In this document: positions 10,313 to 18,665 of the stretch, one piece after another
How positions within the stretch are numbered: the stretch's first letter is position 1
How the letters are laid out: each line of letters opens with the position of its first letter
Source of the DNA: Advenella kashmirensis W13003
Lineage (GTDB): Bacteria; Pseudomonadota; Gammaproteobacteria; Burkholderiales; Burkholderiaceae_B
Direction of reading: 5' to 3'
Length of the DNA: 64,000 nucleotides
Assembly: GCF_000506985.1 (NCBI RefSeq)
Contig: NZ_KI650980.1
Span: 372,001-436,000 of the forward strand
Program-made: the position numbers and the translations under genes
The notes under the pieces: model-generated
The model's database searches: none
What the model was told of the DNA's origin: nothing
What the model saw: only the letters and a program-made list of their open reading frames with translations

Positions 10313-10530
10313 GTTGCGTGGCGTTTGAGTTGCATGGCTTGAAGTGACGTGGCTTAGTGTGATGTGACGTGGAGTGGCGCGACGTTGAATGCCGTGGCTT
10401 GTCTTGGTTTGGGCCTTGACGGTTTGATGCGGCCATGTTTACGCGTGGATAAACCTGTCGCAGCAGCCAGGCAGCAGGACGTGGCTTTCAGGCATACTGA
10501 CGGTTTTCGCTATCGCTTGGTGTCAACGTC
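10313..10530. other. G/T-rich gap with degenerate GTGACGTGG-like repeats
   Basis: No gene seen. The first 100 bases contain loosely repeated words such as GTGGCTTG, GTGACGTGG, GTGATGTGACG and GTGGAGTGGCG. The spacing is irregular and there is no clear inverted pairing. The second half should hold the promoter of the ComEA-like gene, but I cannot point to convincing -35/-10 elements. Confidence 0.4.
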
Positions 10531-11082
10531 ATGATTGTCTCCTTTCGTCATTTACGGATATTGCTTGCCTGGGGCGTGCTGTCATTGTGTGCGATGCAGG
10601 GCGGATTCGCCGTTGCGCTGGATCTGAACCAGGCGAGTCGCTCGCAGCTGCTTGCCGTCAAGGGTATTGGCGTCAAAACGGCAGATCGCATTCTGTCGGC
10701 CAGAAGTCAGGGAGCCTTTGTCTCCATGGAGGACTTTGCAGCACGGGTACCGGGCTTCGGTCCCAGAAAACGGCAAGCCTTGCGTGAGCAGAATGTCACG
10801 GTGAGCACGCCGCCCATTCAGTCGGCAACAGGCAATCGGCCGGCCGCGCCATCTGGTGTGGCATTTGAATCACCGTCTGACGTAACAGCTGACAGAACGA
10901 AATCCCTGCGAAACCCAGCCGCGGGCGTAGCCCTGCCGGCCCTGCCCATGTTGATCCGGCCTCGCCCGCGGCAGCCGGCCCGGGAGCACGACAAGGGGAC
11001 CCACGCAGACCGCCGTGTCCAAGCCGTGGCGAACACACGGAATGGAACCGACAGCGCCGGAATTCGCGACAAAATCCACTAG
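10531..11082 (+). CDS. ComEA-like secreted helix-hairpin-helix DNA-binding protein
   Basis: 183 residues with a signal peptide (about 1-29, ending near FAVA). A tandem helix-hairpin-helix module follows: LDLNQASRSQLLAVKGIGVKTADRIL (written in parts: LNQAS at 32, GIGVKTA near 46) and a second hairpin VPGFGPRKRQAL near 75. This is the ComEA layout, a periplasmic protein that binds incoming DNA during natural transformation; many beta-proteobacterial homologues have not been tested. The last 90 residues are Pro/Arg/Ala-rich and look disordered. It stands alone upstream of cysM. Confidence 0.75.
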   Translation: MIVSFRHLRILLAWGVLSLCAMQGGFAVALDLNQASRSQLLAVKGIGVKTADRILSARSQGAFVSMEDFAARVPGFGPRKRQALREQNVTVSTPPIQSATGNRPAAPSGVAFESPSDVTADRTKSLRNPAAGVALPALPMLIRPRPRQPAREHDKGTHADRRVQAVANTRNGTDSAGIRDKIH

Positions 11083-11249
11083 CGGGGCAGGGTATAAATC
11101 CGGGCGACCAGCCAGGAGTGCTATGATGATCGGCACCAGGCACCGATGAAGTCGTTTTTGTGAAAGGCAGCTGCGCCGGTGCTACTGACCGTTATTTTCC
11201 GGATCGCCACATCGGTTGTCCGGCGTATTCCCATACTTTCAGAGCCATC

Positions 11250-12164
11250 ATGACAAAAACCTATCCCACCATCGAAGATACGATCGGCAACACCCCCCTG
11301 GTACGCCTGCAACGCATTCCGGAACATCTTGGCAAGGCAAAAGGCAATGTGATTCTGGCCAAGCTTGAAGGCAATAACCCGGCCGGTTCAGTCAAGGATC
11401 GTCCGGCCGCTTCCATGATCAAACACGCAGAAGCACGTGGTGAAATCAAGCCCGGCGACACGCTGATCGAGGCGACCAGCGGCAATACCGGCATCGCCCT
11501 GGCCATGGCGGCAGCTATTCGCGGCTACAAAATGATTCTGATCATGCCTGATAATCTTTCTGTAGAGCGCCGCGCTTCCATGAACGCCTATGGCGCGCAG
11601 CTGATTCTGACGCCGGCCGATAAGGGTGGCATGGAGTATGCGCGGGATCTGGCCATTACCATGCAGGCAGAGGGCAAGGGCAAAGTACTGGATCAGTTCG
11701 CCAACCCGGACAATCCACGCGCCCATATCGAAGGCACGGGTCCGGAAATCTGGAATCAGACGGACGGGCAGGTGAGCCACTTTGTCAGCGCCATGGGCAC
11801 GACCGGCACTATTATGGGTGTGGGTTCCTATTTGAAATCGCGCAACGCAGATATTCAGATCATCGGCGCTCAGCCGGCACCGGGTGCCTCTATTCCCGGC
11901 ATCCGCAAGTGGTCGGAAGCATATCAGCCTGCCATTTATAATGCCGCAGGCGTGGACCAGTTTGAACTGATATCCCAGCAGGAAGCCGAAGATATGGCAC
12001 GGCATCTGGCGGCCAGCGAGGGCATCTTCGGCGGGATTTCGTCGGCGGGTGCGCTGGTGGCAGCGCTGCGGACAGCAGAACGGGTGAGCAACGCGACCAT
12101 TGTGTTCATTGTCTGTGACCGCGGCGACCGATATCTGTCGCAAGGCGTCTTCAATCCTGTCTGA
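11250..12164 (+). CDS. cysM: Cysteine synthase B
   Basis: PLP enzyme that makes cysteine (or S-sulfocysteine from thiosulfate) from O-acetylserine. 304 residues from ATG 11250; the frame is open upstream to 11160, but only this start gives the family N-terminus (MTKTYPTIEDTIGNTPLV). Visible are the PLP lysine motif NPAGSVKDR near residue 44, the substrate loop SGNTGIAL near 72 and the phosphate loop GTTGTI near 178. The PGASIPGIRKW segment near 210 fits CysM better than CysK. The gene ends 74 bases before the next start, with an FNR box in the gap. Confidence 0.93.
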   Translation: MTKTYPTIEDTIGNTPLVRLQRIPEHLGKAKGNVILAKLEGNNPAGSVKDRPAASMIKHAEARGEIKPGDTLIEATSGNTGIALAMAAAIRGYKMILIMPDNLSVERRASMNAYGAQLILTPADKGGMEYARDLAITMQAEGKGKVLDQFANPDNPRAHIEGTGPEIWNQTDGQVSHFVSAMGTTGTIMGVGSYLKSRNADIQIIGAQPAPGASIPGIRKWSEAYQPAIYNAAGVDQFELISQQEAEDMARHLAASEGIFGGISSAGALVAALRTAERVSNATIVFIVCDRGDRYLSQGVFNPV

Positions 12165-12188
12165 TTTTACAGGCAGATAGCTGGTTTA

Positions 12189-12202
12189 TTGATTTAGATC
12201 AA
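12189..12202 (+). promoter_or_regulatory. FNR box upstream of the CcoI-like gene
   Basis: TTGAT-TTAG-ATCAA is a perfect match to the FNR/ANR consensus. Its centre (12195.5) is 29.5 bases before a TATGAT hexamer at 12225-12230, the exact class II geometry (box centred at -41.5). This predicts anaerobic activation with a transcript start near 12237. Confidence 0.8.
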
Positions 12203-12213
12203 GAGTGTATTCT

Positions 12214-12233
12214 CCGATCAATATTATGATCGG
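12214..12233. repeat. Inverted repeat overlapping the -10 element and ribosome site
   Basis: CCGATCA (12214-12220) pairs with TGATCGG (12227-12233) across six bases. The repeat spans the proposed -10 hexamer and touches the GGGGAG at 12232-12237. It could be a second operator in the FNR promoter, or chance; no regulator family can be named from it. Confidence 0.5.
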
Positions 12234-12238
12234 GGAGT

Positions 12239-13216
12239 ATGAAGCCGACATCCATCTTCTCGATCCCGCAAGGCCTGAGCACGCATGAACGCATGCGGCG
12301 CCGGCATATGCTCGCACGTCTGGGGCTGGCCTGGCTGGTCATGATGCAGGTCATGATGTTTGCCTTCCCCGGGTATTTGCGCGACGGTTACGCTGATGCC
12401 GAAACCGTCGATACACTGGATACCGCGATTGTGGTCATGAACTGGTGCAGCCTCGTGCTTACCGTTCCGGTTCTGCTTTACTGCGCGTGGCCCATCTGGC
12501 GCGGCTTTCTGTCCAGCAATCAATCCGATAATCATCAACGTTCCATGAACTGGCCCATCGGGCTGGGGATCGTGGTCGCTTTCATTCCCAGCGCCATCGC
12601 GACGGTCCGGCAGTCCGGCGAAGTCTATTTCGAGTCCATCGCCATGTTCGTTGCCTTTGTGCTGACGGCGCGCTATCTGGCGCTGGCGGCCAGACAATCC
12701 GCGGGCGTCGCGGTCGACGCGCTGTTCGAGCGGGAATCGGCGCTTCTGTCAGAAACGGCTGATCGCGTGGGCCTGTATTTCGTGATCGCGCAAATCATTC
12801 TCTCCATTTTGTCGGCCCTGGTCTGGTACTGGTATATCGACGCTGCGCATGCGATTCCTGTCCTGGTAGCGCTATTTGTCATGAGTTGCCCCTGTGCCAT
12901 GGCAATGGCCGTGCCTTCTGCGCAGGCGGCTGCGCGCGGCATCATTCTGGCCAACCCCGGACTGTCGCCGTCTGCATTGGCCACCCTGCGCAGGCAAACA
13001 GTCAGCGTCGCGCGTCGCTGCCTGTATGGCTCGCTTTTCTGGCATCTGCTCATGATCCCATTTGCCATGATCGGCTGGGTACAGCCCTGGCTGGCCGCAA
13101 TCACCATGTTTGTCTCGTCGCTGGCGGTCGCCGTCTGCGCTTGGCGCTTCTACCGAAATTATCCATTGGCGCAGCTCCTGTCCCGGGACGAGGCCATCCC
13201 TTCCGGTCTGGCTTAG
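12239..13216 (+). CDS. CcoI/FixI-like P1B-ATPase membrane core lacking the catalytic domains
   Basis: 325 residues that align with the membrane part of the cbb3 copper P-ATPase CcoI. A Met-rich helix 1 (MMQVMMF, 35-41) is followed by WCSLVLTVPVLLY (69-81) and YFESIAMFVAFVLTARYL (130-147). Then come ADRVGLYFVI (174-183), the metal-site helix with SCPCAMAMAVPSA (216-228) and the last helix pair (about 262-302). Residues 150-172 replace the actuator domain (no TGE loop). Residues 232-258 replace the P and N domains (no DKTGT, no GDG). There is no N-terminal heavy-metal domain. The frame is intact and helices are well kept, so this looks like a domain-deleted protein, not a decayed gene. It sits directly before ccoS, where ccoI normally lies. 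It cannot be an ATP-driven pump by itself; a copper-passing or scaffold role is inference. Confidence 0.82.
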   Translation: MKPTSIFSIPQGLSTHERMRRRHMLARLGLAWLVMMQVMMFAFPGYLRDGYADAETVDTLDTAIVVMNWCSLVLTVPVLLYCAWPIWRGFLSSNQSDNHQRSMNWPIGLGIVVAFIPSAIATVRQSGEVYFESIAMFVAFVLTARYLALAARQSAGVAVDALFERESALLSETADRVGLYFVIAQIILSILSALVWYWYIDAAHAIPVLVALFVMSCPCAMAMAVPSAQAAARGIILANPGLSPSALATLRRQTVSVARRCLYGSLFWHLLMIPFAMIGWVQPWLAAITMFVSSLAVAVCAWRFYRNYPLAQLLSRDEAIPSGLA

Positions 13217-13225
13217 GCGTTGACC

Positions 13226-13417
13226 ATGGATGTTTTTTTTCTCCTGATTTTTCTGGCCTTTGTCTTTGTCCTGTTGATCGGCGGCGTACTGTACTGGGCC
13301 ATTATGGCCGGCCAGTTTGACAACACCGAAGAAAACGCCAATGCGATTTTGCATGATGAAGACAGCCTGACGGTGCAAGCGGGTAGTGAGCAGAAAACGG
13401 CAAATAGAAGAAGTTAA
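13226..13417 (+). CDS. ccoS: cbb3-type oxidase assembly protein CcoS
   Basis: A 63-residue single-pass membrane protein. The N-terminal helix (about residues 3-25) is followed by the conserved YWAIMAGQFDNTEENANAIL region that identifies CcoS/FixS, and then a short polar tail. CcoS is needed to insert haem b and copper into CcoN. ATG 13226 is preferred over TTG 13220. It begins nine bases after the CcoI-like gene and precedes ccoN, the usual ccoI-ccoS neighbourhood. Confidence 0.9.
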   Translation: MDVFFLLIFLAFVFVLLIGGVLYWAIMAGQFDNTEENANAILHDEDSLTVQAGSEQKTANRRS

Positions 13418-13572
13418 AACCCGGTGGTTTCGACGCACAGGCCGTGAGGATAAAACCGGTGTCTATGCTATCGAGGTTGTCTTGATGCGTTGCGCAAATT
13501 GTTGTTTTCCGATTCCTGAAAAAGGTGAAATTTTGCGATTTTTCGGGAGTTTATGCGATGTCTCCAAGGGTC

Positions 13573-13586
13573 TTGATATTTGTCAA
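13573..13586 (+). promoter_or_regulatory. FNR box upstream of ccoN
   Basis: TTGAT-ATTT-GTCAA matches the FNR consensus with one change in the second half-site. A TAAGAT hexamer at 13608-13613 lies at class II distance, predicting a start near 13620. That leaves a 25-base leader containing AGAGGA (13632-13637) before the ccoN ATG at 13645. Confidence 0.78.
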
Positions 13587-13644
13587 ATCGCCTGGCAGAG
13601 ATCGCTTTAAGATGGCAGAACAGGTTTTTTTTAGAGGAATAGCT

Positions 13645-15120
13645 ATGCGTACCCAGAATGCGCTTCCCGCAGACGCGGAGGTGTTCAATTATAAAGTCGT
13701 ACGACAGTTCACCATCATGACCGTCATATGGGGAATTGTCGGTATGTTCGTGGGCGTTTTCATCGCTGCACAACTTGTCTGGCCGGAACTCAATCTTGTT
13801 GACTGGCTCAGCTACGGGCGCCTGCGCCCCCTGCATACCAATGCAGTCATTTTTGCCTTCGGGGGCAGTGCGTTGTTTGCAACGTCCTATTATGTCGTCC
13901 AGCGTACCTGTCAGACGCGGCTCTTTTGCGGGCCGCTGGCATCGTTCACGTTCTGGGGATGGCAGCTGGTCATTGTCTCGGCCGCGATTACACTGCCTGC
14001 CGGCTTTACGTCCAGCAAGGAATACGCCGAACTTGAATGGCCTATTGATATCCTGATCACACTGGTCTGGGTTGCCTATGCGATCGTCTTTTTCGGCACA
14101 GTTGCCAAACGCAAGATGAAGCATATCTACGTGGCCAACTGGTTCTATGGCTCATTCATTCTGACCATTGCGATTCTGCACATTTTCAATAATATCGAAT
14201 TGCCTTACAGCTGGTTCAATTCCTATTCGGCCTATGCCGGTGCGCAAGACGCGATGGTGCAATGGTGGTACGGTCACAATGCCGTGGGCTTTTTTCTGAC
14301 CACCAGCTTTTTGGGCATGATGTACTATTTCGTTCCCAAGCAGGCCAATCGTCCGATCTACTCCTATCGCCTGTCCATTGTGCACTTCTGGGCGCTGGCC
14401 TTCACCTATATGTGGGCAGGTCCTCATCACTTGCTGTACACCTCATTGCCTGACTGGACCCAAAGCCTGGGCATGGCGTTCTCTCTGATTCTGCTGGCGC
14501 CATCCTGGGGTGGCATGATCAACGGCATCATGACCATGTCCGGCGCCTGGCATAAACTGCGCACCGACCCGATCCTGAAATTCCTGGTTGTGGCGCTGTC
14601 GTTCTACGGCATGTCCACCTTCGAAGGTTCCATGATGTCGATCCGCACGGTGAACGCACTGTCCCACTACACCGAATGGACAGTGGCGCACGTTCACTCC
14701 GGCGCACTGGGCTGGGTGTCCATGATTACATTCGGCAGCCTTTACTACATGATTCCCCGCCTGTACGGCCGTGAAACCATGTTCAGCAAATCTCTGGTTG
14801 AAGCGCACTTCTGGATGGCCACCATCGGCGTAGTGCTGTACATCGCTTCAATGTGGATTGCCGGTGTCATGGAGGGTCTGATGTGGCGTTCTACCGAAGT
14901 TGACGGCACGCTCACCTATGCATTCGTGCAGGCGCTTGCCTCCAAATATGTGCTGTATATCATCCGGATCCTGGGTGGTATCTGCTTCCTGAGCGGGGTT
15001 CTGGTCATGTTCTATAACACGATCATGACGATCAAGGGGCGCCAAGGTGTGAATCCGCCGGTTCCCGACTTCAACGGACATGATGCCCGTGTTCCCGCTC
15101 AACCCGCTACTGCTGTTTAA
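13645..15120 (+). CDS. ccoN: cbb3-type cytochrome c oxidase subunit I
   Basis: Catalytic subunit of the high-affinity oxygen reductase: reduces O2 at a haem b3-CuB site and pumps protons. 491 residues, about 12 transmembrane helices. Histidine ligands are visible in [13 protein letters not shown] (low-spin haem), [13 protein letters not shown] (CuB), GPHHLLYT (CuB pair) and the late [13 protein letters not shown] segment. The ATG at 13645 follows AGAGGA; a longer frame from 13525 is not homologous. First gene of ccoNOQP and probably the first gene of a separate FNR-driven transcript. Confidence 0.97.
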   Translation: MRTQNALPADAEVFNYKVVRQFTIMTVIWGIVGMFVGVFIAAQLVWPELNLVDWLSYGRLRPLHTNAVIFAFGGSALFATSYYVVQRTCQTRLFCGPLASFTFWGWQLVIVSAAITLPAGFTSSKEYAELEWPIDILITLVWVAYAIVFFGTVAKRKMKHIYVANWFYGSFILTIAILHIFNNIELPYSWFNSYSAYAGAQDAMVQWWYGHNAVGFFLTTSFLGMMYYFVPKQANRPIYSYRLSIVHFWALAFTYMWAGPHHLLYTSLPDWTQSLGMAFSLILLAPSWGGMINGIMTMSGAWHKLRTDPILKFLVVALSFYGMSTFEGSMMSIRTVNALSHYTEWTVAHVHSGALGWVSMITFGSLYYMIPRLYGRETMFSKSLVEAHFWMATIGVVLYIASMWIAGVMEGLMWRSTEVDGTLTYAFVQALASKYVLYIIRILGGICFLSGVLVMFYNTIMTIKGRQGVNPPVPDFNGHDARVPAQPATAV

Positions 15121-15130
15121 GAGAATGATC

Positions 15131-15793
15131 ATGGCGAATTCAAAAAAGCGTTTCTTTACACATGAAACACTGGAAAAAAACGTCGGACTGCTGATTATCT
15201 TTTCGATTCTGGTCGTTTCATTTGCCGGCCTGGTGCAGATCGTGCCGCTGTTTTTCCAGCATTACACAACCAAAGTGGCCCCCGGGGTTCAGCCGTTGCA
15301 GGCGTTGCAGCTGATCGGCCGCGACGTCTACATCAAGGAAGGCTGTGTGGGCTGTCACTCACAGCAGATTCGGACGCTGCAGTCCGAAGTGTCCCGTTAC
15401 GGTCCATACTCTGTCGCCGGCGAGTTTGTTTATGATCACCCGTTTCTGTGGGGCTCAAAGCGGACCGGCCCGGATCTGGCCCGCGTGGGCGGACGCTACT
15501 CAGATGAATGGCACCGCGTCCACCTGCGCAATCCGCGCGATCTGGTGAAGGAATCCAATATGCCTGGTTATTACTGGTTGCAGCATAAAGATGTCTCCGA
15601 GGAAAACATCCAGGCGCGCATGAAGACGCTGCGTACGCTGGGCGTACCTTATACCGACCAACAGATCGAGGATGCGCCTGCCGCCCTGAAGGGTAAAACC
15701 GAAGAAGACGCCGTTGTTGCCTATCTGCAAAGTCTGGGTGTGGGCTATATGTCTGCATTTCGCGAGCAGCAGAGCAGCACGGGATCCAACTAG
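15131..15793 (+). CDS. ccoO: cbb3-type cytochrome c oxidase subunit II (mono-haem c)
   Basis: 220 residues with one N-terminal anchor helix (about 20-42) and a periplasmic cytochrome c domain. The covalent haem site is CVGCHSQQ. The conserved [16 protein letters not shown] stretch and the axial methionine in ESNMPGY complete the CcoO pattern. It passes electrons from CcoP to CcoN. I choose ATG 15131 after AAGAGAATG, 10 bases past ccoN; ATG 15125 is also in frame. Confidence 0.96.
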   Translation: MANSKKRFFTHETLEKNVGLLIIFSILVVSFAGLVQIVPLFFQHYTTKVAPGVQPLQALQLIGRDVYIKEGCVGCHSQQIRTLQSEVSRYGPYSVAGEFVYDHPFLWGSKRTGPDLARVGGRYSDEWHRVHLRNPRDLVKESNMPGYYWLQHKDVSEENIQARMKTLRTLGVPYTDQQIEDAPAALKGKTEEDAVVAYLQSLGVGYMSAFREQQSSTGSN

Positions 15794-15818
15794 GTGACGT
15801 ACGGGGACAGGTGAAATT

Positions 15819-15980
15819 ATGGACATCCTTGTAGGGATCATGACCGTTGTATCTATCGTGACGTTTTTTGGCATTGTTGCCTGGGCCTGGTCCCGGCAAC
15901 GAGTCAAAGACAACGAAGAGGCTGCACGGCTTCCGTTTGCCGTCCCCGACGAAGAAACGACAACTCGTGGTAAAGGGTAA
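15819..15980 (+). CDS. ccoQ: cbb3-type oxidase small subunit CcoQ
   Basis: A 53-residue ORF (start MDILVGIMTVVSIV) with one membrane helix through about residue 26. It continues WAWSRQRVKDNEEAARLPF, the CcoQ/FixQ signature: a helix, a basic patch, then a charged tail with LPF. CcoQ stabilises the CcoNO-CcoP complex. It lies between ccoO and ccoP with short gaps (25 and 5 bases), exactly where expected. Its identity rests on position and the small motif. Confidence 0.9.
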   Translation: MDILVGIMTVVSIVTFFGIVAWAWSRQRVKDNEEAARLPFAVPDEETTTRGKG

Positions 15981-15985
15981 ATAAA

Positions 15986-16888
15986 ATGAGTGATTTTTTC
16001 AGCAATACGTGGAGTTACTATATCGCCACTGTGTCCCTGGTTGGGGTGGCGTGGTGTGTCTGGCTGTTGTTCTCACAGCGCCGCTGGCTCAAGCAGCGTC
16101 CCGAGCAGGTGCAGGACACCGGCCATGTCTGGGACGGGGATCTGACCGAACTCAATAATCCGGTTCCGCGCTGGTGGACAGTCATGTACCTGGGCCTCTG
16201 CGTCATCGCCCTGGGTATCATGGTCCTGTATCCTGCACTGGGTTCTTATCCCGGTCTGCTTGAATTTACCTCGGCCAAACAGGTGGTGGCCGAGCGCGAA
16301 CAGCAGACTGCCGAGATGAAACCGCTGTTTGACCAGTTTGCGTCCATCCCGGTTGAGGATCTGGCCAGAAATCAGGAAGCCCATGCGATCGGCAAAAGGC
16401 TGTTCCTGAACAACTGTGCGCAGTGTCACGGTTCAGATGCCAAGGGCTCGCCCAACTTCCCCAATCTGACGGACAGTGACTGGCTTTATGGCGGCACACC
16501 CGAGGTCATTATCAAAACCATTACAGAAGGTCGCCATGGCGTTATGGCACCGTTGGGGGCTGCGATCACGCCGGCTCAGGCCAATGAGATTGCCCACTAC
16601 GTACGCTCACTGTCCGGTCTCACCAGCGATCCGACGCTGCTGGCAGCGGGTCAGGCCGGATTCAAGAAGGTCTGCTTTGCCTGTCACGGCATGGACGGCA
16701 AAGGAAACCAGGCGCTAGGCGCGCCGAATCTGACCGACTCGGTCTGGCTTGGCGGCAGCTCCAGGGATACGATTGTAAACACCATTCTGCATGGCCGCCA
16801 GGGAGTCATGCCTGCACAGAAGCACTTCCTGACCGATGATCAGATCCGCATGCTTGCCGCCTATGTATGGGGCTTGTCCAACAAGTAG
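15986..16888 (+). CDS. ccoP: cbb3-type cytochrome c oxidase subunit III (di-haem c)
   Basis: 300 residues. Two N-terminal membrane helices (about 10-30 and 63-85) flank the HVWDGDLTELNNPVPRWW motif characteristic of CcoP. Two cytochrome c domains follow, with haem sites CAQCH at 144-148 and CFACH at 230-234. The repeated pattern GxxxPNLTDSxWLxGG occurs after each. CcoP receives electrons from soluble cytochromes and hands them to CcoO. ATG 15986 is five bases after ccoQ. Confidence 0.97.
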   Translation: MSDFFSNTWSYYIATVSLVGVAWCVWLLFSQRRWLKQRPEQVQDTGHVWDGDLTELNNPVPRWWTVMYLGLCVIALGIMVLYPALGSYPGLLEFTSAKQVVAEREQQTAEMKPLFDQFASIPVEDLARNQEAHAIGKRLFLNNCAQCHGSDAKGSPNFPNLTDSDWLYGGTPEVIIKTITEGRHGVMAPLGAAITPAQANEIAHYVRSLSGLTSDPTLLAAGQAGFKKVCFACHGMDGKGNQALGAPNLTDSVWLGGSSRDTIVNTILHGRQGVMPAQKHFLTDDQIRMLAAYVWGLSNK

Positions 16889-16908
16889 TTTTGTAGAGAA
16901 CTATTATT

Positions 16909-18411
16909 ATGTCTGGTAATCAATCAGAAAAGCCGGCCGGTCAGGATGGGGTCCCTGACTGGCGACCGCCAAGGCTTCAACCTGCCACCAGAGCTGTCTC
17001 TGCAGATGACAGCAATACGCAGGTAGAGGAAATACGCGCGAAAATCTACCCGCGCTCGATCACCGGCGTGTTCGCCAAATGGCGGATTATGCTGGTGCTG
17101 GCCACTCAGCTGATTTTTTACGGATTGCCGTGGCTGCAATGGAATGGCAGACAGGCGGTACTGTTTGATCTGACTGAGCGCAAATTCTATATTTTCGGTA
17201 TCGTGTTCTGGCCCCAGGATGTGTTCTATCTTGCCATCATTCTGATCATTTCGGCCTACGGTCTCTTTCTGTTTACCGCCCTGGCCGGCCGGCTGTTCTG
17301 CGGGTACGCCTGTCCGCAGACGGTGTATACCGAAATTTTCATGTGGATCGAGCGCAAGGTAGAAGGGGATCGCGTCGCGCGCATCCGTCTGGACGAGTCG
17401 CCCATGAGCCTGCGCAAATTGCGTATCAAGGGAACCAAGCATCTGCTATGGATCATGGTGGCATGGTGGACGGGCTCGACGTTCATTGGCTATTTTTCCC
17501 CGATACGGGAATTGGGTTCCGAGCTGATTCATCTGCAACTGAGCTTCTGGCAATGGTTCTGGATGATTTTCTATTCCTTTGCAACCTGGGGGAATGCCGG
17601 TTTCCTGCGTGAATCGGTTTGTAAATACATGTGCCCTTATGCGCGCTTTCAAAGCGTCATGGTCGACAAGGACACCTTCGTGGTCACGTATGACAAGATT
17701 CGCGGCGACCCGCGCGGTAGGCGATCGAAAAAAATCGTACCCAGTCAGGCCGGGCTGGGAGATTGCGTGGACTGTACCATCTGTGTGCAGGTCTGCCCGA
17801 CGGGTATCGACATTCGTGACGGCCTGCAATATATGTGTATTGGCTGTGGCGCCTGTATTGATGCCTGTGATCAGGTCATGGATAAAATGAATTACCCGCG
17901 CGGCCTGATTCGGTACACATCGGAAAGCGGCATGCTGGATGGTCTGAATAACAAACAGGCTCGCCAGCGCCTGTTCAAGCCACGGGTATTTGTTTACTTT
18001 GCGCTGTTGAGCGTGTTCATCATTGGCCTGATTGTGTCGCTGTCCATGCGCACGCCATTGCGGGTGGATATCGTGCGGGACCGTGGCGCGCTGGGGCGTG
18101 AAATCCCTGGCGGCATGATCGAAAACGTGTATCGCATCCAGTTGATCAATATGTCCGAGAACGACCAGACATTCGCGCTCACGGCGCGCGTCAACGATAT
18201 CGCACAGGTCAACGTACTGGCCGGAGAAGAGAATGCGAGGGAGATCAAGGTGCCCGCTTTTTCAAGCCAATGGTTTCCCATGGTGATCCGCGCACCGGCA
18301 GAAGGATCGGCGACAGGATTGCATCCGTTGACGCTGCGGATTGAAAACACGGATCAGAAAGCGGGTGCCTTATCGGCAGAGCGGGACACCACCTTTTATG
18401 TCCCCAATTGA
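16909..18411 (+). CDS. ccoG: Cytochrome oxidase accessory protein CcoG (FixG/RdxA)
   Basis: 500-residue membrane-bound ferredoxin-like protein. Membrane helices occur around 60-85, 100-125, 180-200 and 220-240, with GRLFCGYACPQTVYTE in the second region. Two [4Fe-4S] motifs follow: CVDCTICVQVCPTGID and CIGCGACIDACDQVM (about residues 286-325). A last helix (about 360-380) precedes a C-terminal immunoglobulin-like periplasmic domain. CcoG is a cupric reductase that supplies Cu(I) for cbb3 oxidase. It lies 20 bases after ccoP. In this window it is an obvious candidate partner of the ATPase-less CcoI-like protein. Confidence 0.95.
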   Translation: MSGNQSEKPAGQDGVPDWRPPRLQPATRAVSADDSNTQVEEIRAKIYPRSITGVFAKWRIMLVLATQLIFYGLPWLQWNGRQAVLFDLTERKFYIFGIVFWPQDVFYLAIILIISAYGLFLFTALAGRLFCGYACPQTVYTEIFMWIERKVEGDRVARIRLDESPMSLRKLRIKGTKHLLWIMVAWWTGSTFIGYFSPIRELGSELIHLQLSFWQWFWMIFYSFATWGNAGFLRESVCKYMCPYARFQSVMVDKDTFVVTYDKIRGDPRGRRSKKIVPSQAGLGDCVDCTICVQVCPTGIDIRDGLQYMCIGCGACIDACDQVMDKMNYPRGLIRYTSESGMLDGLNNKQARQRLFKPRVFVYFALLSVFIIGLIVSLSMRTPLRVDIVRDRGALGREIPGGMIENVYRIQLINMSENDQTFALTARVNDIAQVNVLAGEENAREIKVPAFSSQWFPMVIRAPAEGSATGLHPLTLRIENTDQKAGALSAERDTTFYVPN

Positions 18412-18423
18412 CAAGGAGTGAAC

Positions 18424-18663
18424 ATGCAAGTGCAGGAACGAGATAGCGGACCGTGGTACAAGGAGCCCTGGCCCTGGCTGCTGATGGCGGGCCCCTTTGT
18501 TGCCATTATCGGTTGTGTCATCACCATCTTTCTGGCGTTTCAAAACAATCCCGATCGCGATATGCGACTGGACGCGCGCAAGCAGGGGCTGGTCGTGATC
18601 CGCGAGGGTAAACTCCCCGCCGCGCCAGCGCCTGCGACCGGCACAACGACACCACAGGAATAA
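18424..18663 (+). CDS. ccoH: Short CcoH/FixH-like protein
   Basis: 79 residues. The N-terminus reads PWYKEPWPWLLMAGP, the clear CcoH/FixH entry motif, followed by a membrane helix (about 16-40). It then has DMRLDARKQGL in place of the usual DDYYKQGL. The protein ends about 35 residues later in an Ala/Pro/Thr tail. Family members are commonly about twice as long with a folded periplasmic domain, which is missing here. CcoH is a cbb3 assembly factor that contacts CcoN. ATG 18424 follows AAGGAG by six bases. Confidence 0.78.
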   Translation: MQVQERDSGPWYKEPWPWLLMAGPFVAIIGCVITIFLAFQNNPDRDMRLDARKQGLVVIREGKLPAAPAPATGTTTPQE

Positions 18664-18665
18664 TA

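Noticed and set aside
12239-13216. Treating the CcoI-like gene as a frameshifted pseudogene
   Set aside because: The ORF is uninterrupted and the helices retain good conservation. Flanking frames show no DKTGT or TGE remnants, and the gaps match whole domains.
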